Shown: positions 1 through 10,887 of the stretch, piece by piece
Layout of the letters: each line of letters begins with the position of its first letter
How positions within the stretch are numbered: position 1 is the first letter of the stretch
From: Setophaga petechia
Taxonomy: Eukaryota; Chordata; Aves; Passeriformes; Parulidae
Assembly: GCA_024362935.1 (NCBI GenBank)
Contig: JANCRA010000019.1
Coordinates: 13,946,501-14,010,500, forward strand
Length of the DNA: 64,000 bases
Direction of reading: 5' to 3'
Program-made: the position numbers and the translations under genes
Notes under the pieces: model-generated
Database searches by the model: none
Told to the model about the DNA's origin: nothing
What the model saw: only the letters and a program-made list of their open reading frames with translations

Positions 1-700
1 CAGGAGCTCTGTCCCCTTTGTGAACAGCAGAGAAGGGACAAAGCACAGGTAAAACAGGTGAAGAGGAGCCTGAGTACTGGGGCGAATAAATCATACATTG
101 CTGGAGCTGATTTAAGCTGCTTCCTCCCAGCTCAGGGCAGTGACCTGTGGCCTGAGCAGCAGAGAGGTGGCTGGGCAGCTGGCCAGGGGTCATGGCTTCT
201 GCTCTGCCTGCCCCCTGTGCAGGACATGGAGCCTGAGTGCCCCTCCAGCCCTGGCACAGTCCCTGGCTGGCATCTCCCCTGGGGTGCAGCTCCCTGTGGG
301 GTAACAGGAGCAAACTGCACTCACACTGTGCTCTGCTGCTCAGCACACAAGGAAAGGGCTTTGCCCACCTCTCCTTGGAAAGTCAGTAGCCACAGCTGCT
401 GCAAGTCAGCAGCTGCTCCAGTCACACCAACCATGTGCCTTTCAGAAAGGATTGCTTTTTGAGAAGGAAGGAAGCTGAGGAAAAGAGCTGTCCCCATCCC
501 CTGGGCCATCCCAGCATGTGGTACAAGTTGTTGTCTCTGCGTTTGTTTGGTTCCCTGACAGCCAGTTTCCCAGCAAGGTTGCCAGGCAGGGTTTCAGCTC
601 TTCCTCTGACTTCACGGGGTAGTGTTTATTCTGAGGCCCAGGTGATGAGAGATTTATTTGCGTGATCATTCTCTTCAACTTCAGTGGGACTGCTTTTCAA
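1..700. other. GC-richer unique patch without recognisable gene
   Basis: The first 650-700 bases are visibly richer in G and C than the DNA that follows, with many CCAGC, CTGTG and CAGCAG words but few CpGs. Frames of 60-134 codons are open on both strands at once (for example 58-462 plus and 132-320 minus). That is what low stop density produces, not what a real exon looks like. The translations are rich in W, C, P and S with no recognisable domain. I saw no splice-flanked conserved exon. It may be an old repeat or part of a transcript that starts outside the window. Confidence 0.5.
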
Positions 701-2000
701 GGATGTGTGCTTTGGTAAGAGTAGGTCAACCATGCCCACAGAGACTTTTTGTGAAGGAAGATATGCTAATTAAATATATGCAGGAAGCCACATTTTATTT
801 AAATGAAGAAGGGGTTTTATTTATTATGAGGAATACTGTTTTAATTGCTTTTTAAAAATTGCCAGCAGTCTTAACATTGTTTGTCCTTGAAAAATTGTCT
901 TTTTTTTTCTTCCCTGCTGTCTATCTGAAATTAAAATTATCCCCACTTCCCTTTTTCTACTCTAAAACTATTGGTTCCCAGCAAACAAATAAAATTTAAA
1001 AAATGCTGTGCCTTTCATATAACAGTAAAGCATTCACAAAACAAGAGGAAACACACAAAACAAAAGGAAAACTCCACTACTGCAAAGACTCATCAAAAAG
1101 GAATTGCCAGAGTGATGGAGGAGGGTATTTCCATTCCATTTGGTGCTTTTAATTGCAATTCTTATGAATGGTCTGAATCTCTCATGCCTGAGTTGCAGCA
1201 CAGAGCAAGTTATTTTTAGCAGCTGTAGCCCAAAGCTATTGTTGCTACTCTACAGTGGCATATCCATAGATACAATTTCTATCCTGCAGTTCCAAGCTCG
1301 GGAGGTTGGAAAAAAAAGCATTACCTGATACAGCATCTTTAGTACCAATTAACAAATATTAGAAAAATAATAATTGGAAGGAGGCTGGAAGAAGATAAAT
1401 GCAGCCAAAGGAACTGCTTTGTCTTGTTCAAAGCCTCCTTAGATGCACAAAACCCAGAAAAAAGAGATTCTTTCTAAAGGTGATATAGAGGAAAGCTCTT
1501 TGAGATTTACCTTTCTGCTAAATACACACAAAAGGAACGCCGTTATTATTTGGGGTTTTTTTAAAGAAAAGGTGTTTTTGCCATTTGCAAATGAAGGTTA
1601 AATTTTGTATTAAAAACAAATAAAGTATGTTTCTACTTTCACTGGGGATTTAAAAATTTTTCAATACAAAGCAGTTGCTGGAAAAACATTACTCTCCCCT
1701 ATAAGGAATTAGACAGTTTCTGTGTTCCACGGTGCATTTTCATTAGGGTGAACAGTGGAGGCTGCTGGCTGGATTGCAACGAGCAGCTTTACATCGAAGG
1801 ACAAGCTGCATTTATCTGAAGGCAGTTCATGGGTTTATAATGGACAGCAGGGCCTTTGTCTTTGCTAAGAGTCTTCCTGTGAATAGCTCTGTGATTCATA
1901 GCCAAATTATAGTTGCTTCCTACTATCATGGTCTTTTTAATAGCAAGGTTCACAAAAGGCTCTCTTCAAATGCTAACTGGCACTAGTGGGCTTACACCCA

Positions 2001-2034
2001 TTTTTGTTTGGTTTTTTTTTTTGGTTTTTTTTTT
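2001..2034. repeat. T-rich tract with GG interruptions
   Basis: A T run is broken twice by GG (T5-G-T3-GG-T11-GG-T10). It is low-complexity and may mark the complement of an old poly-A tail, but no retroposed body is recognisable next to it. Confidence 0.8.
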
Positions 2035-2091
2035 CGGTTATTAGAATCAGTTTAAAAAAATAAGAAGTACCATTTTTGGTCCTTGCAAGAA

Positions 2092-2108
2092 TTTTTTTTT
2101 TTTTTTTT
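2092..2108. repeat. poly-T tract (17 T)
   Basis: An uninterrupted run of 17 T follows GCAAGAA. It is a simple homopolymer and likely length-variable. Confidence 0.9.
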
Positions 2109-3473
2109 GTGAAAGATTCAAGTTCAAAGCATAAATATAATGTTTAGAATAATTTTTCTCCTAATTAACCTGCTTAACCAAGGATAGATACACTAGAAAA
2201 TCCATCCAATTGAGTATAAAAACCTTATAGATGTGCTGCTGCAGATGCACAGTTAAAAACATATAAAGGCTTTTGATGAACACTTTTGAAGTATTTTGAA
2301 ATTCTTCATGACAAATGATTGTATATTCTGTGCATTATATCATCATGTTGGTGCTAAAGGGTGATATTCCAGACCCCAGCTTCCTTCAGAGAGATTGCTT
2401 TGGGGTGAGTCAAAATAAATAAATACATGCAAAATGTTATTCATAATAGTAGCAATTGTTACCTCATAGTAGCATGGAAGGACACCTCAGAGCTGAGATT
2501 CTTTTGTGTTATGCATCCACAGACATCTTTAGGCATGCACAGTGTGCCTAAACTTGTACAGGTACTGATTAAATAAACCACTGTTTCTTCAGGTTAAATT
2601 TGTGCAGTTTCTGGGGCAATGTAACGTGTGACTGTCTAATAATTGTCTCCATAAGTTATTTGCCACATTGTGCTTTAATTAAAAGTGAGCTCTGATTGCC
2701 TTGTAATATACAGAGGGCTGCAGCCTGGCTGCTCACTCACTAGATTGGCAGAAACTTTAATCTTCCAGTCTATTCTGAGGTAAACAGGATTATTGCTAGC
2801 ATATGCCATGAAATATATTTTTTTCCCTAGGAATGAGTGGATGAATTTAGAGGCCAGAGATTTAAGCTTTTTTAACTCATGCTAGAAGTAAGTGAGCAAG
2901 TTGAAATTTCTGAAACCTCCCCTTTTTATTTTTTTCCACTGAAAAGCATAGACTTAATATACTTTATTCTTACTCTGTAAGAATGGGGAGGTTGTGAGGT
3001 GAGAAGAACAGATTTAATTCCAGTTTCAGTCAAATGAACACTGTGAGAAGTGGTTTTCTCCTTTTTCTCCTTTTTAAACTGCTTGGTAGTGGTCAAGGAT
3101 ATTTTTACAGCCTGAGGACAAGGTGAGAAAACCCAACACCCCACTAGAGAGTTGCTGAATTTCCTCACATGAAGAATTCATTTCAGGGGAATGATTCAGC
3201 CTTGAGCACGTAGTTTTGCAGCAGCTTCAGACAGAAGTGTACTCTAATACTCTGGTCTGAGCAGTCACTTGCAGAACTTGCATGTGGTAGTTTCCACCTT
3301 GCCCTTGTCCCCTGCATTGATATGGATTGTCCTTCTGAGCTGCTTCAGGGGATGGACACAGAGAGCCAAGAAGTCTGAAGTGAAATTAAAATCTCTGCAC
3401 TGCCTGAAAGGACAACCGTCTTGGATGCCAGTGGTAGACATGCCAGAGGGAAAACAGCCTTGATGACTTAGCG

Positions 3474-3912
3474 AATGACAGAATCACAGAACAGTTTGGG
3501 TTGGAAGGGACCTTAAAGATCATCCAGTTCCAACCCACCTGCCACAGACAGGGACATCTCCTGCTAGACCATGTTGCTTAAAGCCCCATCCAACCTAGCC
3601 TTGCACACTCCCAAGGGTGGGGCATCCACAATTTCTCTTGGCAACCTGTTCCAGTTCCTCACCACTTTACAGTAAAGAATTTCTACCTAATATCTAATCT
3701 AAAGTCTAAAGCCATTACCCTTTGTCCTATCACTATATGCTCTTGTAACAAATCTGTCACAGTCTTTCCTGTAGGCTTTCTTCCAGTACTGGAAGGCAGC
3801 AATTAGGTGACCCAAAAATCTTTTCTTCAGGCTTAACAATCCCAAATCTCTTAACCTTCCCTCACAGGAGAGGTGCTCCATCATTCTAATCATCCTTCTG
3901 CTCATCTTCACA
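3474..3912 (-). mobile_element. CR1: CR1 LINE, 5'-truncated copy with 3' end
   Basis: On the plus strand the left edge has tandem AGAATCACAGAA-type words followed by TTTGGGTTGGAAGGGACC. This is the reverse complement of the CR1 3' end, which normally terminates in short octamer-like repeats. Rightward the sequence follows the CR1 3' UTR and the C-terminal end of ORF2: the blocks GGCAACCTGTTCCAG, TGTCCTATCACTA and AGGAGAGGTGCTCC appear in canonical order. The minus-strand frame 3699-3911 encodes residues typical of the ORF2 C-terminal tail (AAFQYWKKAYRK, SDRTKGNGF). The copy is about 440 bp of a roughly 4.5 kb element, so it is 5'-truncated as most CR1 copies are, and is not mobile. The 5' edge near 3912 is approximate. 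Orientation is certain; the subfamily is not assigned. Confidence 0.95.
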
Positions 3913-5409
3913 CTGATGAACAGTGAACCTTGGGTATCAAACCCAGCAGAGTTCTACCTGCATAAGGTTCCTTTTGTTCCAAGACTGCAGATATTCCCAT
4001 ACTCCTACATCTACAGATCCAAGGGTAGGAATGAGCTTCTACTTTCTTCTGTTAACTTTTCAGGCTCAATGTGGCAGCCAGGTACTCCCACACTACCCTG
4101 TGCCCCTGCGCTACCATTTGTGTTCACTTTCTTGGAATCTCTTTCATTTAATCTTTATTTTTCTTGCTTATAAGTCCACCCAATTCACCACAACTTTTTC
4201 AGAAAAAAAATCTGTTGCTTTTCTTCCTGAACCTTCATCTTCTTCACCTTCTCATACTGGGGACTACAAAGATCTCTTACTTTCTTACTTAAAGAAATAT
4301 TGTGGGGGAAAAAAACCCAGACCAACTTATATTATTGCCTACCATGCTATAGTGTCATATTGCTAACAATCACTAAGCAAGAAAAGTCAAGTAATGTAGA
4401 GGTTGTCTTTTCTATATCTGCAGGTTTGAAACAAATGTAGTTAATAAGCCTGCATGCCAGATAAGAGCAGATAATTTTATATCCCTTTAATTCTGAATTG
4501 GGGCCAACTTAATCAGGCTATGTGCTGTTTACTCTCATTGACTTTTCTCTATCAGACACCTTGGCTGTTTACTTATGGTAGTGCTTACCCATCATTTATC
4601 ATCATGTGGAACTGTAACCTTTTGGAAAGCAGTAGTCAGCATCACTTTGCCAGTTTTCAGAATGTGGACAGAATCAATAACAGACCAAGCTGTCTACATC
4701 AAAGTGTCCTAAAGAAGAGGCAAACTGGGCTGTTTGAGGGAGGCCACTACAAAATTTGTGAACTACCCGAACTTCACCTGAGAGTCTCCTGAATTTCCCC
4801 ATGGCTTTCTCCAAAAGGTAAAAATGTAACTGTTTCTGAACACTGGGAGGGAGTCTTTGACACACACTTTGACACAGGAAGACAGTTTATGTATCTCTAA
4901 GACAACAGATGGGGCAGACATGCTCACTTCCACTCATTCACTGTTGAGTATCAAGATTTAAAAACAGGACACTTTATTCATTTTGGGTAGTTCAAGAAAA
5001 TAATATCTGAATCCTGTTTATTCAGAAGGACAGCCAATAAGGCTTTCCTTGGGTATTCCAGTTATTCCATTCTGAGGCTATTTTGCATCAAGCCCTTTTC
5101 AATTATTTAGTCTCATTTTATCATATTTGTGGACATGCAACTCATAATCTGCAAGTTATCTGCATACCACCAACTGCATGTTTGGACTAAGGCGTTAGGG
5201 TATCTCACTGAATAGTGAAATTGTTCCATGAATGCACTTCATACAGAAATATGGACTTAGCAGTGCAAACTGCAGTAGTACTTCCGGGAAAATCAACCTA
5301 ATTTCTTCCTTCTAGTTATGCAGATGTCCAGAAATATTGACTGACATGATTGCAGTGAGTTTAGGTGCCTGTTTATCATAAATTCTGTGATCAGGAGAGA
5401 TTCTCTCTG
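3913..5409. other. Unique DNA between two CR1 copies
   Basis: No gene or repeat family is recognised. Two overlapping plus frames (3916-4173 and 3923-4366) are both open over the same 250 bases directly beyond the CR1 edge. They encode low-information S/F/L-rich peptides and look like chance. The stretch could hide a more diverged upstream part of the CR1 at 3474-3912, which I cannot confirm by eye. Confidence 0.5.
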
Positions 5410-5668
5410 GGATCAGAGGAAACATACATGGGTCAAAACTGAAACACAGAAGGTTTCCTCTGAGCACCAGGAAACACTTTTTCACTGTGAGGCTGAATGA
5501 GCACTGGCACAGGTTGCTCAAGAAAGTGGTGGATTTCTTATCCTTGAGATCTTCAGAAGCCTTCTGGACATGATTCTGGGCAACTAGCTGTAGGTGGCCC
5601 TTGAAGAGCAGGGGTTGGACCAGGTGACCTCCATATGTACCCTCCAGCTCTGTGACTCTGAGATTCAG
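5410..5668 (+). mobile_element. CR1: CR1 LINE, short 5'-truncated copy with 3' end
   Basis: The segment reads forward through the end of CR1 ORF2 and the 3' UTR. It runs CAAAACTGAAACACAGAAGG, then AGCACCAGGAAACACTTTTT, then GAGCACTGGCACAGGTTGC, then GGTTGGACCAGGTGACCTCC, and closes with CTCTGTGACTCTGAGATTC, the degenerate terminal repeat of CR1. The order and spacing match the family. It is only about 260 bp long, in the opposite orientation to the copies at 3474 and 45932, so it is an independent insertion. Mutations have broken any reading frame. The left boundary is fuzzy: similarity to the CR1 body fades near 5410. Confidence 0.92.
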
Positions 5669-5960
5669 ACATCACCTACAGGAGCTGTGGCATCAGCATT
5701 TGGCCCTCAGTTGCTTTTATGCAGGGGGAAATCAACCCATCTCTTAAAACGTCCTGCTAAAAGGCACTCATAATGTAATACATAGAAAGTGAAATAGGGC
5801 TGAAATAAGCAATTTTGGCAACAACATTTAGAATGTAACATTTTGAACTCTTAATACAATTTCCTTGGCTCTCTGGAAATACCTGGTTTGACTGAAATGA
5901 TTATTCTTCAGAGATAATGGAATCTTTGATTTTAGTCACTATTTGAATAATACATCAGGA

Positions 5961-5975
5961 TTTTTTTTTTTTTTT
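5961..5975. repeat. poly-T tract (15 T)
   Basis: A simple homopolymer run follows ACATCAGGA. Confidence 0.9.
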
Positions 5976-7936
5976 AATCTGGTAAAAGGAAAGCAATTGC
6001 ATTTTTCTTTTTAGGAACAATCTGGTACTTCTATCTTCAAAGCTGTTATTTACATATCAACAGCTTTGTTCATTTCCTCTGTTCTTTGGCCAAGTGTGTG
6101 ATTACAATGGAATCCAGAGAATGGGTGGCAACTCCATCAAGTCAGATCAAAAGAGGCAAAAAAAGAGTAAACAGGGCTATTAGGAAGAATAAACAATTAG
6201 GGCAAAAAATAGCAAAATTGCATGGGTTTTGTATGTTATTTAATTGAATTTTGTATTTCTTTGCTATTGTAAAATCTTGTCAGAAGTCTGAAAATAATTT
6301 TTCCTGTTTAACCAGGTTGGTACTTTTCCATTTGGCAAATTCACCATTGCATTTATTTTCCCCTCCCATATGTCAAATGACAATGCAATAAAGATACTTG
6401 TTAATAGTTTTTTGTGTAGGAACAACTTTCCCTGCATGCTTTTCATAAAAATGTTTTGTTGTTCCATGATGGCATCATGGGTAGTAACAGCATTCTAGTA
6501 AACTCCTAATGAAGTAAAAGCTAAGTATGTCATGGTTTATTAGCAACCAGCCATATATTGGAATAGAATTTGGCACTGCCTTTATATAGTTTTTATGCTG
6601 AACCAGATTCAGACATGAAATAAGATAAAGGAAAAAAAAAACACTAAAATGTGGAAGACAGAGATTTGAAGATGAGAATAGAGGCATGCCCACTGTTTAA
6701 ATGGCATGGCATCAGATACCAGTGCACAGTGCTGCTACTTCCATGAAAAAAGAAGTGCCCTTTTCCACACCTTATGACTAAACATCTTAAGACACTTAAT
6801 GCATTTTCAAGCAAACCTCTCTTGGTAATGAAACAAAAAAAATAATTTATAGCATTGAGAAACCGGTAGCTGGGGAAGGAAAAAGGGAGGGAGGATGACA
6901 AATCAAAGTGAGACTTAAAAACAGAACACTAATGAATGGTAAGGTCATACTTGTTATCATACTCTTGTCTTACCCTTTGACTTTTCTCATATCCAGTCCT
7001 TGCAAGTTCTCACACATCAGTGGCAACAGAGTTTGTCTAGTGCAGGGGTAGGCTGAGTAATAAGGATTCTACATAGTACTTACTCCAGGTGGAATATTAG
7101 ACATGAAAAAGGACTGAGGAAGTTTTTTGTCTTTGGGAAAAATAATGTATTTTAAGTTTCTGTGCACATCTCACTGACTGATGGCTGGGGCAGATATGAG
7201 CTATTCTCTGTTTTTCCAGGCAAGCTTAGGAAGGGATGTTGTGATGTCTCTGGACGCAGGAGATGGCTGTTATGGTCTTGAGCTCATTTTCCCTCCCCTT
7301 ATGTTTTCTTGTTTCTTACTGTTTGGGAGGACTAGCTGTCACCCAGGTGACTCACTTGCTCTTCTGTGCTTCTCAAAGTGGTTTGCAAAACAGGGTAGGC
7401 ACTTCTACACAAAACCTGCAATGCAAAGTCTGTTCTGTGAATTAGAGCAGAGTCTGAAAAAGAATATGAGCTGTGGGTACAAGGATTTTTTCAGCTATCA
7501 ATAAAGTACAGGTGTCTCTCAGGCTGGGTGCATCTCTGAAATAATAGGCACTGCCACCATACAATGTGTCAGAATGGAGAGAGACTGCATTGCTCTTCTG
7601 AAAAGAGGAATTTGAGCTGAATGTAATTGCTCATGTGGATGTCAGCCAGTGCACCTGGGCTCAGTCACCGAAGCAAACCCTAATTCCTAAATACAAAATC
7701 AGGGAAAATGTTCTCTGGCACTATATAAATTCTCAGAACTGTTTTTGTAGTTTATATATTCATCTTCACTTTCAGAAATGACATTTGTTCTTATGTCTGG
7801 CACCTAATGATCAAAAAAGAAATTTCTCTGTACCTCTGTCAGGACTGTGCAGCTAATTAGGCTGAGACATCAAGATGACAAATACTTTAATCCTTTTACT
7901 TCAGATATTTCAATATATGAAAATACAATGGATCGC

Positions 7937-7977
7937 ATACTTACCAAAAAGTAAGTATACCTTGACTATACCTTGAC
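7937..7977. repeat. Perfect 8-bp inverted repeat overlapping an 11-bp tandem duplication
   Basis: ATACTTAC (7937-7944) and GTAAGTAT (7951-7958) are exact reverse complements around the 6-base loop CAAAAA. The right arm merges into two exact copies of TATACCTTGAC (7956-7966 and 7967-7977). The arrangement could form a small cruciform or be a replication-slippage scar. No function is implied. Confidence 0.85.
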
Positions 7978-8269
7978 CAAAAAAATATAGTTTGGTTTAT
8001 GTTGATTTTAATCAGCTAAGTATCCAGTCAAGTAATCTCAAGCATATCAAATTGCCAACAAAATCTTGATTCCTTCTTCTTACTGCTCAGGAAGAGGAAT
8101 TTCAGTCCCACAGACACTGGGCTGACAATTTGCTTGTGTTGGAGTGGGTGAACCAAAATATTCCTGCTCATCCTCCTCCACATTGGTGGAGTACTTTTTA
8201 GTAGTTACAAAGTGGTAAAGCAAGCATTAGTCCTGGAGCCAATTTAGAGCAGAGTTTTGTCTGATTGTC

Positions 8270-8515
8270 CTTTACAGAGAAGCCGAAAAACATCCTTGGA
8301 AAGGGTCCAGCGGGCATCTCCCGTGTTGGACGTGTTCTGCCACAAAAACACCAATTCTTTGTCTTATAGACAAATGGTGGCGCACTGTGTTTTATCCACT
8401 CCTCTCTTTCAGTGCTGGAAGGACCTCCCAGCTGGACAGGAACATCCCAGCTGCCAGAAGGAGATGTCTGATGGCAATTGATTCCAGCTGAAGAGTGGCA
8501 TCAGGCGCCAGCTCT
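8270..8515. other. Local CpG-retaining patch
   Basis: Six CpGs lie within about 250 bases (in GCCGAA, AGCGGG, CCCGTG, GACGTG, GGCGCA and GGCGCC), whereas neighbouring kilobases hold only a few each. The base composition is also nearer 50% GC. A 74-codon plus frame (8257-8481) spans it but encodes no recognisable domain. Possible explanations are a younger insertion, an unmethylated regulatory element or a conserved element. The sequence alone does not decide. Confidence 0.45.
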
Positions 8516-10871
8516 AAAGTAGCCTTTCTGTCACATGAAGTTTTGGTATTCTTGTGCTGAAGTCCATTCATGTGAGGCTTCTTTTTCAGGGTAAATCACC
8601 ATTCATTACCAATAAATTTGGACAGATGGCTAAGCTTCTAAAACCAAGTTTAAATCAGAGTTTAAAATCAAGCAGAAGAAATATTTTTCTCTGGATATGG
8701 CCATAACTGTGATTTAGTTGAGCATGCTACAGAACACAGGAAGGATGAAAAATAAGCAGGTTTCTGAAATTTTCTTGTGAAATTTGTCACAAAACTTAGA
8801 GTTGCTGCTTATTAGAGCATGTAGGAATTCTTGTCCACTACAGTGACGTGTGCGGTAAATCACAGGATATTAACTCTTGTAAAGAATCTCAGAGTCTTGA
8901 AAGTCAAGTGAATGCATTTTTGAGGGAGAAAAGGCTATGCTAGGCAGCATTATCTCTAAAGCCTAATTTCCTCCATAACTGAAGTCATTAAAACATATTT
9001 ATTTGGACATGTACTGGAGCATCAGATTGGATTTTTAGCCTTTTACCAGTTTTTCCTTTGTTTTATTTCTTAGGATCAATCTTTAGCCATTAGCTTTGAC
9101 TGGAATGCCTTGCTGTGGCTTGTCCACTGGGCTGATTCTGTAAGCAGTGTTCCAGCAGTATTGTACTTTCATTGTGTTTGCTATTACAATTCTCAAGCTG
9201 AATATCAAAAAAGGAAGAAAATTCAAACAAAAAACCGAGAGGAAGATCTATCCCATTTAGCAAAGCAGCCAATACTGGGCTGTGATAACTATGTGAAAAA
9301 GAAGGATTCTTCCACTAAAAAGGTTTAATCAAATTTCTAAGATTATTGTATTGCATCAGCAGGTATTCAGAACTACTGTTTGTAAATGAATCATGTTAGG
9401 AATTCCTGATACTGGTATGTGTCAAAGCAGTTATATGTCTTGTCACTGTATTAGAGATAGGTTTCCCAACTACTGGAAACTGCAGAATATTAATTGACAT
9501 CAAGCTTTCTATAGTTAAATGACATTTGTATATACTTTTCTGGCATATTATAATGAATTAAGGTTGCTATTTAGACCAGAAAAAGAAGGAAAATCAATGT
9601 ATTTGAATCAAACTAATTCATTAAATTAATTCAATTAATGCATTTCTTGTGGATGATGACAATCAATTCCCATATAGTAGGTTTTTCACTTGAGTAGTGT
9701 TTCTCACACATGTAGATGTGCATAGGAGCAAACTGAATTCAGACTGTGGCGTCTAGAAAAAGATGTCAATCACACCAGGCTCAGCCTGCCAAATTTCATT
9801 TAAAATTTATAGAGTTCTTCCCATTGTGAGCTGCATATCTGAAATACAATGGCCTTTGGTCTTGAGATTAATTCTTTATCCTTCTTTGACCCACTTTTGA
9901 CCTCACAGCAGTTATTCATTCTATTTTACACTATTTATATTTGGATTAACTTGATTTACAGGAAAGTAAAATGGAAAAGATAAGAAAATAACATTTTGGG
10001 AAAATGCCTTAACTAACACTGAGGTCAATTTGTGTAATTTCACTGAAGCTGGTCAGTTTACTCACACATATAGTTTAGTAAAATACATGCATTTACTTTT
10101 CTTTTAATACACAGAGCTTTATATTTGGGAACAATAAAACCTGGTCACAATATATTTAGCCTAATCAGTATTATAGAACATAAACTCATGTTTTGTGTAT
10201 GTATTAACAAGGCATTAACAATTCAGGCTGGTGATGTAACATTATGTACTGTGCACTGCTTGGCTTCTTAATCACAGCATCTCTGAGTGCTGCTGAATCT
10301 TTGTGTTTTAGAGAAGCTTTCAACCTGTTTGCTTTCAAGAGCACAACAAAGCTCAAGCAGGAGACTATTTAAGGAGGGCCAGATGGAATGTGATTTCAGC
10401 AAGTCCCTGTTGAAAATCATATCTAATATTTAAACTAAACATATTTTCATGTTCTCATTCAACCATTCTCTTCATCTTGGCTGTCTCTGAGGTACCAAAC
10501 ATGATCTAGGCAACCCTCTGATGGCCTTCATATTATTGCTGTTTCAATCTATTTGCATTCAAAAATGTGTTACAACTCCTCAGATAGACATAAAGCATCC
10601 AGTTTGGAACACCTTCTGCAGGCAATAAGGGAAATCAGGTGTTTTCAGCTTGATAGTTTTGTTCTCATGTCAGATTTTTTACTTACCAGCCATTGGAGCA
10701 GCAAACTGGAAAATGCTGTATTAGTGCCTAATGCTTTCAGCTGCCTTTAGATCAGTCAGTCATATTAACTGGGTGGTTGATATCTCACAAGGACATTTTC
10801 TTCAGTTTCACCTGATTGAGGATAGTACCAGTCCAAATACCTGTGAGATCCTCTCTCTAATGGACTTAACC

Positions 10872-10887
10872 AAAAAAAAAAAAAAAA
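10872..10887. repeat. poly-A tract (16 A)
   Basis: An uninterrupted A run follows GGACTTAACC. No polyadenylation signal or retroposed body was recognised upstream. Confidence 0.9.

Larger units (their letters stand above)
701..3473. other. AT-rich unique noncoding DNA
   Basis: No gene, domain or known repeat family is recognised. The stretch holds scattered T tracts, annotated separately, and an AT-rich segment around 2600-2720 with several TAAT-type homeodomain words (TAATAATTG, TTTAATTAAAAG). Short frames here are chance. Confidence 0.6.

Noticed and set aside
58..462. 134-codon frame at the window start
   Set aside because: It lies in a GC-rich patch where several frames on both strands are open; W/C/P-rich translation without domain.
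3923..4366. 147-codon plus frame next to the CR1
   Set aside because: A second plus frame is open over the same bases and the translation has no domain; it lies in unique DNA just beyond a repeat edge.
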